Assembly (NCBI GenBank): GCA_015143295.1
Contig: CM026568.1
Span: forward strand, 29,334,441-29,398,440
Length of the DNA: 64,000 nucleotides
Direction: 5' to 3'
Source: Tetracentron sinense
Lineage: Eukaryota; Streptophyta; Magnoliopsida; Trochodendrales; Trochodendraceae
Positions within the stretch are counted from its first letter, which is position 1. Every line of letters begins with the position of its first letter. The notes below the pieces were generated by a model. The model made no database searches. It had not been told where the DNA came from and saw only the letters and a program-made list of their open reading frames with translations. Shown here in pieces: positions 1 through 12,700 of the stretch. The translations under genes were made by a program, and so were the position numbers.

Positions 1-500
1 GCAACTCAACATAAGCTCTCCTCAAAAGGGTACTAACCATTTGAGCGCCTGATGACATTTATAAGGGATGCAAGCTCAACTACATAGCTGATGTGAGACT
101 AAACACCTTAAGATAAGTATTTTTGGTAAACTTAACTTACACCACAGGGCGATAACCAAAGGCAAGACAAAGGAAAGGGTTTCTCTTTACTGGGTAAGGC
201 CTTTTTTTTTTTTTTCGTTGGTTTTTGACTGGGTAAGGCTTAGATTTGTCTTTTTAACCCATTTATCAATTAGGTTGGATTTAGGTTCAGATTATATTAC
301 TCAACTTGAAACCAACCAGACCTGTCAACTTTCCACGGGTTAGGGTTAAGGTTAAGGTTAAGAAACTATGTGTCACTAAGGTTAGATTTAACCAAAGTTA
401 AAGAGGAACACGCGTTGGGCAAAAAGGCTAGGCCACGGTAACATTCTCGCTTCCGCCAGAGGAAATCCGTTGCATTGCCCTGAGGAAACTCCCTTTCTCT
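1..500. other. Upstream intergenic DNA of the SAM-domain gene
   Basis: No coding region was recognised here. The stretch holds a T-run near 202-217 and a short run of GGTTAAGGTTAA-type steps near 334-360, which only loosely resembles telomere repeat. A pyrimidine-rich, promoter-proximal sequence begins near 480 and leads into the 5' leader of the next gene. No clear TATA box was seen. Confidence 0.4.
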
Positions 501-593
501 TTCCGGAGCCCCCTTTGGTCCTTTCAACTTACTTCAATTATGTTTTCGCTCTTCGATCCTTCCTTTCCTCTTCTTCTTCTCAGTAATGAGGTT

Positions 594-608
594 TTAGGGT
601 TAGGGTTT
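594..608 (+). promoter_or_regulatory. Double telo-box in the 5' leader
   Basis: The sequence TTAGGGTTAGGGTTT lies about 125 bp before the start codon of the SAM-domain gene. The telo-box (AAACCCTAA on the other strand) is an established plant element near the transcription start of genes for translation and growth, and a binding site for telobox proteins. A role here is inferred from position only. Confidence 0.5.
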
Positions 609-625
609 CTGCCTTCGATTCGGAG

Positions 626-646
626 ATGGTGACCTCTCGTGTATGA
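626..646 (+). other. Short upstream ORF in the leader of the SAM-domain gene
   Basis: ATG GTG ACC TCT CGT GTA TGA reads as a six-codon uORF about 85 bp before the main start at 731. A still shorter ATG-AGG-TTT-TAG lies at 586-597. They matter only if transcription begins upstream and no leader intron removes them, which cannot be decided from sequence. Confidence 0.3.
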
Positions 647-730
647 TTTGATTGTTTTTTTCTGGAATTGGTTGATTGATTATCTGGGGTTGGAGATTCT
701 GAAACTTTGGTCGGTTCTTAGCTGAGAGAA

Positions 731-3700
731 ATGTCGAGGCCCCAGGTCACGATTACCCTGGGGCGTAGCGGTCAGGTATCTCTTCTCTCACTCATTTCTA
801 ACTGAAAGTTAGGGTTTCAGAATCTGATCTCATCTTCTCTTGTATTTCTTGCTTTGTGGATTGTGAATTGATTGTTGTATTATATAACCCTAGAAATTGT
901 TTTACAACAGCTCTTGTTCGTCAAGATATCGTTTTTATGTCTCTGTCTCCAAATATTTGATTGAATTGAGGAAGTTTTTGCTGGAGGATTTCATGATACT
1001 CTCGATTGAAAAGTGCATTCACTTCTCCTTGCCAATCTTTTGCAGGTGGTGAAGAGGGCGGGACCTGTATCTGATGGCGTTCGTTCTGATTCTCTGCCTT
1101 CATCTGGAAGTAAGCGTTCCATTAGAGCGAGACTGGGGAGTAACCCGGATAAATCCTCGATGTATGGGAGCCAGCCCATGAACAAACGGTGTGCTTTTCT
1201 TTCTCTTGAAAATGTTTCCCAAACTTAATTTTAATTTCATGGTGTCTTCCATTTAAGATAACCATGGTTTTGTTCCAAGATTTCAATATGCATCCATACT
1301 CTTTTAAGGCCATTTTATGGAAAACTGAATTCGACACCGCAAAAATTCCTAAAACAAATCTATAATCTGTCACTGGGGCAACCTTCAGTTTTTTCAACAG
1401 AAACAAATAGTTCTGATTGAGGCATGAGTTTAAGTGTTTATGTTTATTTTTCAAATCAGTAGTGAGAACCTTTGTTTTGAACTCGATATTGATTACTTCA
1501 TTATGGTTTTTCAGACAACGGGGAGACGGTATTAAAAGGACTCCTAGTAATAATGGTTTGGATGGTAATAAGCAAACTCATGCCCTAAAACATATTTAGT
1601 TGGTTATGTATTCATTGCAATTTTGCATTTCTAAATTCCTTTCTCCATACTAACTTTGGGCTTTTAAATAACTGAAGATGCTAAGGTTGGTCGAGATGAC
1701 CTCCGGTTCAAACTGATGCGCAAAAACATATCTAGGCGAAGGAGAAGTGATATAAAAGATCATAATAACATGGATCTCCGTGAGAAGCTGTCAAGGACAG
1801 TTCAGTCTCCAATGAATGTCAATACGCGGCAGCGCATGCGACAACCAACGACCACTGGCCTTCCGAGGCGAGTTCCTCCCACAAGAAGTGCAGATGATTT
1901 GCTCCAGATGGACTCATTAAAAAAATCTTACTCCGCTTGGACTTTGGATGGATTGAGACGTAGATCTCCGGATAGAACTTTTCTTAGTTCTAGAGCTCTC
2001 TCACCACCGATGGATATGCATTACCGACGACAAGTGCCATCAATTAGGCCGGTTGATGCTCCAAGACCTGCTCCGTACATGAGGAGAGATGTTCTTGATC
2101 CTTTTATGATGAAAGCTACTATACCTTTTGAAGCTACAAAGCCAGTCACCCGACTTCCTCCACCAAGTGGCATCGAACAAAAAAGTTCATATATGGTACA
2201 AGTTACTTGCCTTCCTTCAGCTTTTTACTATTTTTCCCAAGGTTTAAAAAAAGGGTTTCGGACACCATAACGGACACGGCCGAAACCTTTACGTAGCGTC
2301 GTTACGTAACAGTTTCGGCCTTTCCTTATTTTTTTTTTCTTTTTTACTTAAAAAAATCTAAAAACTTCCAATTAAAAAAAAAAAAACATATAGTAAATGA
2401 GTAACAAGATACTTTTAAAGCCAATATGAAGCTCAAAATTTAGAAATAAGGACATTAGATGGGTCAATGATTGAAACATACCCGAAATAAAGAACCTATA
2501 TTGATTCCTTCAAATCTATGAATTAAACCCCAAATCAAGTTAATCAACAAAAAAAAAAAAAATTTTAGGGAAAAAAAAGTACTAAGAATAAGTAGAGAAA
2601 AAAAAAGGAAGCAAAAATGAGGTTTTAGAATGAGTTTAGGGATTTTTGGAACCTAGTCCTACGACTGAAACCTTTACGTAGACGTAACGTTCGTTACGTA
2701 ATGGTTTCGGGCATTACGGTTTTGTTTCGAGATAAACGGGTAAAGGTACGTTATCGGGTATTGGAGGCCACCGAAACTTTTACGTAATGGGCTTTATATA
2801 ACGGTTTCGGCGGTTTTTTAAATCATGATTTTTCCTCCATTAACCCTACGATAGCTTATTTCTAGGAGAGCCATTTGATGTGGTCATTATTCACATATCT
2901 AGATGAGTTGGAAAAGATATACAACATACTATTTCCTGATATACAGTTTACAAGTGTGTTATTATAATTGATGAGACAAATCCTTCATTTGTTTACTATT
3001 TTTCGTGCATTAACCCTACAATAGCTTAATGCTAGGAGAGCCATTTGATGTGGCAAATTGGCAATTATTCACATGTCTAGATGAGTTGGGTTTAGTCTAG
3101 GTACTATCTCCTGATGTACGTCAGACAAGTAGATGTATGTAATCGTAGTCTGTTTGAAAAGATATACGACGTAGTATTTCCTGATAAACGGTGTACAAGT
3201 GTGTTTTTATAATTGATGAAACAAATCCTTAGAGGACAAGAAACTGCATTTTGAATTGTTGAAAACAAAAAAATAGAAGGTAATTACAAAGTTTGGATGG
3301 TATTTCTCGTATCTTACATGTATCTTTAATGAAATGATAAGCATGGTTTGATGATGATCTTATCCTGCTATGGAAACTGCTCAAATAATGGTTGGAAAGG
3401 AGAGGTTTTTTTTTTTTATAGTTTCGATATGTTTTCATGCCAAAAGAGAGGAAAACTATTAAGTTTTTGGAGTTGAAAACAATGCTCTTATGTGAAAGTG
3501 ATAATGGTGAAGTGACAACATTGGAAACGTCTAGATGCTACAAGTGGATGGATATTACTTATTATGTTGGCTATTTATGAGGAATAGATGTCAGCATACA
3601 TGTATAAGGCTTTTGTGCCAGTCATCCGTTTATAGACAATATTCAACTAACTTCAAAATGCTGTATAAGAATAGAGTTACTGCATCATGGGTCTGTAGAA

Positions 3701-6700
3701 TTCAATTCAACGAATAATTATTTGTTGGCAATTTTTTTTTATTGTTGTAAATATAACCCATGATGGATGCTACAAATGAAATTTCCCTATCACACATTTA
3801 CACTTGCTTCTTGATGTTTAAAATTTCGTTTGCATGTTCCACTATGCCAACACCCAAACCATTATATTGGCGCAACTTGAGCATTTCTTTCATCCAACTT
3901 AGTGTAGAGTGTTAACTTTGCATGTAATTATAACCATTCATCCTAATCATATATGTAACTGATACATATATGTAATTATAACCATTCATCCCGGGTCTCG
4001 AAACCGTACTTTTACCTTTGTTTTCCAAAAAATAAAACTTGGCCGAAACCGTGACGTATCGGCCGAGTCCTACGATACATCACTGTTTCAGCTGTAGGAC
4101 TCGCCCGACGTGTTAACATTTAAAGTGGTTCCGAAAATCCCTAAACCCATTCCGAACGCCTCTTTCTTTCCTATCTTTTTCTCTACTCATTCTAACCCCT
4201 ATTATCTAAGATCTTTTTGATTTTTGCTGATTAATAACTTGATTTGGGGTTTGAATCACCGATTTGAAAAAATCTACACCAAGTTCTTCATTTCGGGGAA
4301 AACTCAATTTGAGAGCTAAATCAGGTAAGTTTTCTCAATTTGTTTAATGCAAATTATGTTCATTTCAACCAAAACTTACTAAATGCGGTGTATGTTTCTA
4401 CTCTCGACCCATCTACTACATTTATATTCTATTATTTCTACATTTTCAACTTGATATTGGCTTTAGAAGTATGTTATTACTCATTTACTGCATTGTTTTT
4501 ATTTTTATTTTTTTTATTTATTGTGATTTTTTAGATGTTTTTAAACAAAAAGGAAAAAAAAACGGCCGAAACTGATACGTATTGGTTTCGGCTTGAGACC
4601 GTTACAGTGGCCGAAATCGAGTTTTTAAACCTTGTTTAGATGTTCTAATAATATTCAGAAAAGCTGAAATGGTGGTACTTATCAATTTCATTGTTTCTTT
4701 ACAATTTCTTACCACTTCTACTCTTCCATTAGGGATATGTTTGATCTGTGAATGTTAGACCGCCGCATGCATCTTCTTATCATTTTTTCCTGTGTTGGCT
4801 TTTATCTAGGGCGAGGAACCACTTACTGTAGCTAGCTTGTTGTATTCACTGGGTTTGCAGAAATATGCCATTCTTTTTCAGGCTGAGGAAGTAAGTATCC
4901 TGCTCTTACCTTCTATGAATGTAGGTACAATTGTACAATTGGAGACAAAGTTGTCGTTGCAAAGTGAAATTTTGAGACATTCCTTATTTTGATGTTATTT
5001 TAAACATGAACCCATAATTTGCACTGCCTTGATGGGTGCAAACGTGCAGGTAATCTGCTGATAATGGTTATATATGCATCGATTAGAGAATGATAGGAAA
5101 ATTGCCATGAGTGGATCTCAATTTTATTTTGGGCGGTAGTTTTATTCTTAGGGGCTTGGAAAACGGAGAAGATATGTGTTAGGTGGTCTCGTGTTGACAA
5201 AACATTGAATTTGGAACTGCCAAGCTGGACCTTGTTGGAAAGCGTCACCTCTCTTGAAAACGTGCTTATTGTTTGGTTTAAAAATTAGTACATTGACAAA
5301 AGAGTCATTCGATAGACTAAATGGGGGCTACTTGATTAGTGAAGGGAAATAAAGGTTAGAATTTTCATCCTAATAATATCTGTAGTGGTGGAAGCTCACG
5401 CCAAAGCTGTCGCTGATAGATTATGGTGTGGAAGAGACACATAGTTTTGATTGGGTTTGGCTTTGGTTGGGAGTTGGAGATGGCACCTTGCTGAGGAGAT
5501 GTGAGACTTTGAAGAGTGCCTTTCTAGAGGTGTAAGAGATTAGCAAATAACTGATATAGGGTTTAGACCATTTGCTCTTGTGATTTTAAGTATAACTAAG
5601 GTTTTAAATGTTGATATCGCAAGACATGTCGCACTGATGGGAAAAAGATATATCGGAGACATCGCAAAAAATATTGTTTCATAGGCATTTTATTAAACGT
5701 AAAAAGAAAAAGAAAAAAACACAGAGAATTTTGCAGTGAAACTCAAGTAAATGTTAAAATAGATATTAATTCATATTTGATAATATTTTTAAAAAAAACA
5801 ACACTTAGAAGATACAATGGGAAGGGGGCAAAGATGTGCACTGACAAGTGATGATAATCTATGATTGATTATTATTGATATAATTTAGATAAAATGTTTC
5901 ATTTATCCCTCAATGTATCATATAATTAAAGTTTCATACATAATACATTCATGATCCAACTCACCCCAAGAAGTACAATCAGAGCCACATGGAGTTACGC
6001 GGAGTCTTGAAGTTATCTCTGTCTTGACTAGGTTGATGATAGTACGAAAATGTATATTTACGTATATAATGCCGGTAGTCATTTGGTTCAAGATGTAGCA
6101 ATACTCCCATCGATGAATATTGTGGGTACTGAAGCATAACTGTCACCATGATCCCTTAAGATTCGGAAAAAAGCTTTGCAATTGGAATTTGAAATTTGGC
6201 TCGGATAGCTAAAAATTGTATTTAAATGGAGGGTGCCCTGCATATGCTTATAAAATTTTTGTAAAGCTTGAATGTAAGTCCTTTTTTATTGAACTATTAG
6301 TTGACTTTTTGACTTATGAAAATATTTTTGAAGACTAGAATATAAAACTTTTCTCACCGTACTTTTGGGTTTTATTGATATTTTGATATAGTAGAATTTA
6401 TGAAATTTTAAGATTTAAAAAATACTTAAACATTTAAAAGTTGAAATTTTGACCCCATCTCCTAAAAAGCGGATTTTGTTTTTGAACTGAAAAATTGACT
6501 TTTTATTCTTCAGAAATTTGGATGTAGGATAATTTTTATTGATTTCATATGTGGGTATAACCTTATTTACATCTAAATATCTTAAGTAAATGAAAGAAAA
6601 GTATAACAAAACTATTTACTTATGTAAATAAGCTGTATATAGTGAAGTTTATCCCCAAAATTTTGAAAAAATATTATTTCCATATACTGTGCGATATCGA

Positions 6701-9700
6701 CGATATATCGTATATTGATGATATATCATCAATATTGGTCGAAATCCTGTAAAATTTATACTATTGTATTTAGATATGTCGGTCACCACCGATATTTACG
6801 ATAAATTGTCAACATTTTAAACCATGAGGATAAAAACTCTTAGAAGCTGGATCGTTAGTTGTGAGTGAGTTCTATCTTTGTCAATGAATAGTCTAAGTTT
6901 TAGGGTAGTTCATGATTTTGTTATATTCCCAATCTGGGAGTTGATGGATATGCAAGAATTCGATATAGGTCTGTTTTCTCTTGTGGCTCAAGTATAAGAA
7001 CTCTTAAAGGCTGGATTATTCAGTTGATGAGTGTGTTCTCCATATATTTTTTGATCGGTAAATAATGATTATATTAATAGATCAAAATAAGTACAATCAA
7101 TTTACGGAGATGTAAAATTATCATAAAGGAAAGATGAGATAGTCTTATAACTAGTATAGACGTTGACTGCGCACAACAAAATATCATCGTCCAACCCCAA
7201 TAGACTGATTGAGCATCATTCCAATTGAATGCCGAATACGAGCTATAATTTGAGTGTTTGAAGAAGAGGAATTATAAAAAATACGACTATTCATCTCTTT
7301 CCAAATAGCCTACGAAAGGGTTCCAAGCAAAATAGTCCAGATTACTTTCTTTACACTAACTGGTGTCATCAATTGCCGACCTAATATGAAACTCAGAAAG
7401 GAGAATAAGAAGACTCAATCCACACCTAATCGAGACAAGAAGAAACCACAAAGCTAAAAAACAGTCGGACAATGCAAGAGCAAATGATCTAAGGTCTCTT
7501 CCTTGATTAGGCACAAAAAGCATCGGTTTGCCATACTTCACCCTCTACTTTTTAAATGATTAGTTGTAAGAATCTTATTCAAGGTTGCAGTCAAAAAGAA
7601 AAAAGATGCCTTTGATGGTACCTAGGGGGCACCAAATAGCCTTGAGGGCGAATATACAGTTGCAAAGGACTGTAAGAATGATCTCACTGAAAACTGATCA
7701 TTGTTGCTTTTAGGCCAAATCCTACAATCTCTAATCTGGGTATATGGGGGGAGGAGCTCAGGCGAGTGAAAAGGCATTGCAAATCGTCAACCTTTCATTC
7801 ATTTAGGTCTCTCCTCAAATCTAGGACACCAAATTGACTCACTTTCCGTCCTCTCAAAGCAATCAGCTACCGTGACCTCTTTATTCTTTATGAAGGGCAA
7901 GGAGAATTATGTTTCCAAAATCATCCTTAAGTCTTGAATAGCCATCCTAGGTGACTTTCCTAAAGTGAATTTCGGTTTCACTCCCCACCTTGAACCTGAT
8001 GTAAGGATCTAGTAACTTGGCCACAACTATGATACCTTTCCAAAGTCCTATCCCATGAGAGCCTCGCACCCCCTTTGGCGTCCAGCAAGATGTTTCCTCA
8101 TATTTTTTGACAATCACTTTCTTCCATAAACTCTCTTGTTCTTCACCAAATCTCCTTTTCCATTTGCCAAGGAGGGCCGTATACACTTTACTAAGTGGAA
8201 CTATGTTGAGCCCACCATCTCTTGATGGTTTATAGATTTGGTTCCACTTAACTAGATGATTTTTCATTTTCTCACCTTTCATTCCAAAGAAAGTTGTATT
8301 GCAATCGAAAAATGATCATGGCTATGGATTTTGGTAGTGATAAGGTGGACATGAAGTAGAGAGACTCCTAAGTGTGCTCTTAATGAAAGTTATTTTTTTT
8401 TTAAAATTTGCTGATAAAAAAAAATGATAAGAAGATATATATTAATTAAAAGAGAGCTACAAAAGGACAAGAACAATGTAAAGGAATTTACAATAGCGTA
8501 AACTCAAAGCAAAAAGCAGAAAAAGCATGAAAACTGAAAGGCCCAAGCTGTGACAGTCTCAACCCAACACCGCTCCAAGATCCACCTTGTCACTCCAAAT
8601 GGAGATCCAATTTAAGATTAGTAAACGGATCCGTGTTCAAATGCGAGAAATAGAAGAGAACAAGTTCTCGAATACTCTCCTATTTCTTTTTTTCCATATT
8701 GACCACGAGATAGTCCCAAGAAGAACAGACCAAATTGTTCTCTATGCACTATCCGTACTTACCAAAGACCAACAAGATAAGAAGTTGTGAAAGGAAGAAG
8801 GAAAGACCCAATCCACACTCACACAAGATAGGAAATGCCCCTAGATCACACCTACAATAGGGCAATGCAAGGGCAAATAATCCATCATCTCTTCCGCTTG
8901 AAGGCACAAAATACAATGATTAGCCATCATCCACCCTCTATTATTTAAGTGATTACAAATAAGAATCTTATTCAAATATAGGAAGAAAGATACTTTAGAT
9001 GAAATACGTGGATTCCACATTAGTCTATGAGGAAAAGATATTTAAGGCACTAACTCAAATGATAATAGTAGTGCTTTCACTGAGAATCGATCATTGTTGC
9101 CTCTAGACCAGATCCTAGTCCCTGCCCTATGGACTCGAAGGGGAAGACCCTAAGCGTGACAAAAGGCGACCCAAATCCTCAATTTCTCAATCGTTCAAAC
9201 CCCGTCTCAACTTTGGACCAAGGATTAAAAATACGTTTTCGAGAGATGAATCGATCCCAACCAAAAACCTATACGTATTGGTTTCGGGCGATACATATAA
9301 TTTTTCTTTTTTAAGAAAAAAATATAAAGAAACAAATTAAATATATAAAAAAATGAAATGAGTTATAGGAACCAAATATAAAGTGATGGAAAGCAACTCA
9401 AAAATAATGTAGCAAATACAATTACACAATGAATTAAAACATAAATTACTAATAAACAATACGTATCGCCCGTTTCGTATCAGTATAAATATCGTATAGG
9501 GGACTACTGATACCTATACGTATCCCCTATTTCGTATCGGTTTCGGCGATTTTTATTTCCATGCTTTGGACAGCACACCACCCTCTATTCCCTTGACTGA
9601 AAAGTCAAAATAGTCTCCCACTAGAGCATTATCGTCAATGGCTAAGAGAAAAATATTGTCAAAGGCATTCTTTAATTTCTCGGCCCCGTACCATGTCTTT

Positions 9701-12700
9701 TCAAAATGAACCTTTGACCTTTTGCCCGCTTTGAAACTAAACTTGGGCACAACTAGATTGACGACTGCCATAATACCCTTCTACAAACCTACCTCATAGG
9801 AGTACTTGACCTCCCGCGGGATCCAACAACAATTTGTTCCATATTTTGGCACTGTGACAGACCGCCATAAAATTTCTCTCTCCTCCCCAAATCTCCAAAT
9901 CCATTTGCTTAACAGAGTCTTATTCACTTGAACTAAATGCTTAATATCCAAGTACCATTTAGTAGCTTGAGATAATGTGTCATCTAAAGAGTTAATTCTA
10001 CACCGTTGGAGATGAAGTTTGACTTCCATCTTGCTAATCTAGAGGAGCATCTTTCAATCACTGGATTCCAATCTGCTTTAGATTTGAATGAAGCACTCAA
10101 GAGTAGACCAAGGTAATTTGAGAAGAGACAGCCTGTCTTACAACCTAAACAACTTGTGAAGAGATCTAGATGGGGTATCTCACTTACCCTCACGATTTCA
10201 CTCTTGCACAAATTAACCCTAAGGCCTGACCTAAGTAATCAGAGCGAGAGCAAGAGCGTCAAATTTCAATTTAGGATAAGGTCGAGAGCGCCTTCGGAGC
10301 GCCGATATATATACATTAAATATATATTGATGTTCTTGAAAATTACTTGTAGATGTAAATATATCTTTTTAGTTATTTAAACTCTTAAGAGAAAATTGAT
10401 AAAATCATTCATAATTCAAAATTTTCATCACAACAAACAAGATGACTATTGAATTATTAAATGTATCTTTCTAAATTCAATTACAAGATGACTAATAATT
10501 AACAAATCTTGTATGAATCTTGTACCCTACAAAGAAAACTGACAAAATACACTTCGTTTCACATGAAAAATTAGGATAAAAATAAAACTTTACACAAAAA
10601 CCGCACCTTTAGGTGAGAGCGAGGTTTACCAAAGTTGAAATTGAGCTCCTGAGGTGAAAGCAAGGTTTGAGAGCAGGAGCGAGTAGCAGGTTAGGGGGTT
10701 TGGGTTACTAATACTGCTTCAAAACATCACGGAATACACCTAAGATTAACAAGTTGACTAGACGAAGCTCCACAAAATACTAGGGTATTGTCTAGAGATG
10801 CAATATACTTGGTTGTTCTTGGCCTATGGATATACTTTTGTCTTGAACCCCTTGAGTTCTAGAAGAAACCTTTAGAATTATCATTGAGGAGGATTAGAGA
10901 AAGAAGTTCAGGATACACATGCTGATATCCATTTTCTCCATTTGAGACCATAGCCTATTCTATGCATCACTTATTGTAAGAACTCCCAATTAACGTTGTC
11001 ATAGGCCTTTCCCGTATCAATTTTGCAGATAAGCATTTGGATTCTTGATGTAAGGTGTCCATCCACACATTCATTGTCAATGAACAATCTAAATTTCAGG
11101 TTGTTCATGATTTTGTTATTTTCCCAATATGGGAAGTCCATGGATATATATTAGTTCAACCTAGTTTTGTTATATCATTCTTGTTTACAGTTCAAACCTT
11201 ACAATTCAAGTTGTGTGGTCTTTATGGAAGGAAAGAAACATTCACATGTTTGAGGATGTGGCTCGTCCCTTATTCATTATCCAGCGAGGGGTCTCTCTCT
11301 GTCAGCTCATCTCAGAGTGGGGGCTCCCCTAGGGGGATTTTGAGAACTCATGGATTTCACCACCCTCTTGCAGCAGTTTTTTTTTTCCTCTTTTGTTTTA
11401 TTATCCTTTTGCTGTCTTTTTTTCTTTGTAGCTTTTTTCCTCGTTTCACTAACTGTGAGTCCTTTTGTTTACTTTTTTTTTTCCTCTTCTTAAATGAGTA
11501 GTGGTTTTTTTTTATAAAAAAAAGGAAAAAAAGAGACCTGTGTACCTGTTCTTTCAAGCATGCATGTAACTGCAACTATAGTATTATAGAGTGCTGATAA
11601 AAAAAAAAATTATAGGATTATAGAGTATGCTGCATTAGAACAATGTTGAGGGTTTAACTCATGATGTCAAGAGCTGTAGCTATTATATTTATGCGGGGTC
11701 CATCAATTTTGAAAATAGAGAAGGTAATTCCAAATTCCTTTAGGGGTGGGTGTTTTAGTAAATTTTCAGTGAAATAATTAGTTTTTTCTTGTTTTTGGTA
11801 GTAGCTGATTTCTATTGTTTCTTCCGGTAGCTGATGTCAGACTTATTTTGATCTAATTTGCAGGTGGACATGACTGCATTGCAGCAAATGGGGGACAATG
11901 ACCTCAAAGAGTTGGGGATACCAATGGTATTTTCATTTATTAATCCCATAGTTAACTTTTATTATCAGATTTACTACTTGCTTTGTATACTATGTGAATA
12001 TGAACCAAATTTTATTTCACTGTCAATGGAGTTTGTATATTCTATTTATCTGGAAGTGCTTTGTATGTCTTACGTTTTGTCAACCTTAAAAGATCAGTAC
12101 AATATCATATAAGCATGCATAAATTAGCTCTATGTCATATTGTGTTTTTTCCCATTACACCAAGGGTATGCAACTCTCCTGATTTTCCTCTTTTAAGGAA
12201 TCTAATGTTCGAAACATTAATGTAACTCAATAGACTCCGTAGTTGGAGCCTGGGAGAGTCCCTTGATGTTTGGAGGCTCATCTTCGGGCTGAATTTCATA
12301 CACACACAATGCTAGTTACTATGTTTGCCACCTTACCCCATTTATAGTAATCACTTGCATCTTGTATGTTGGACCTATTGAATATTGTGCAACATCTCTC
12401 TTTCCGCTCATTCCAAACAGTTGAAAAGCATACCATCATTTATTAAGCTTTGGAATGATCATCTCTATGCTACTACTACCATTGCAACAAGAGCAAATGA
12501 GAACATGAACCCCATGATGAGAGGATCCAAAGAACCTCATATCGTCAGAAAGGTCACTACACACCAAGAGATGGGAATTCATCCTTTAATCTTTCTCAGA
12601 TCTTGTCGAGATTGGAAGCAGAATACCCATCTCATTTGGTTGGTCAGGAAACGAGGGATATATCTTAATGCTATCTGCTATTTATATGCTAGATCATGGC

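Larger units (their letters stand above)
8402..11040 (-). mobile_element. L1-type LINE, antisense, split by two later insertions
   Basis: On the minus strand, 11040-10715 has reverse transcriptase palm sequence (KIDTGKAYDNVNWEFL, spaced from a KWRKWI stretch). Next, 10211-9984 has a YLGLLL-to-ARWKSNFIS stretch, and 10029-9781 the LSKWIWRFGEEREILWR block. Then 9771-9559 has FSFKAGKRSKVHFEKTWYG, and 9218-8402 the 3' tail with WSIWKERNRRVFEN-like coding near 8640-8710. Foldback elements at 9219-9558 and 10226-10711 interrupt it. The order of blocks matches plant L1 ORF2. Broken in several places. Confidence 0.75.

Noticed and set aside
334-360. Telomere-like GGTTAAGGTTAAGG run
   Set aside because: Only three or four imperfect steps and not TTTAGGG; no interstitial telomere array.
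8587-8790. 67-codon plus frame
   Set aside because: Lies antisense to LINE ORF2 tail sequence; it is a shadow of the LINE.
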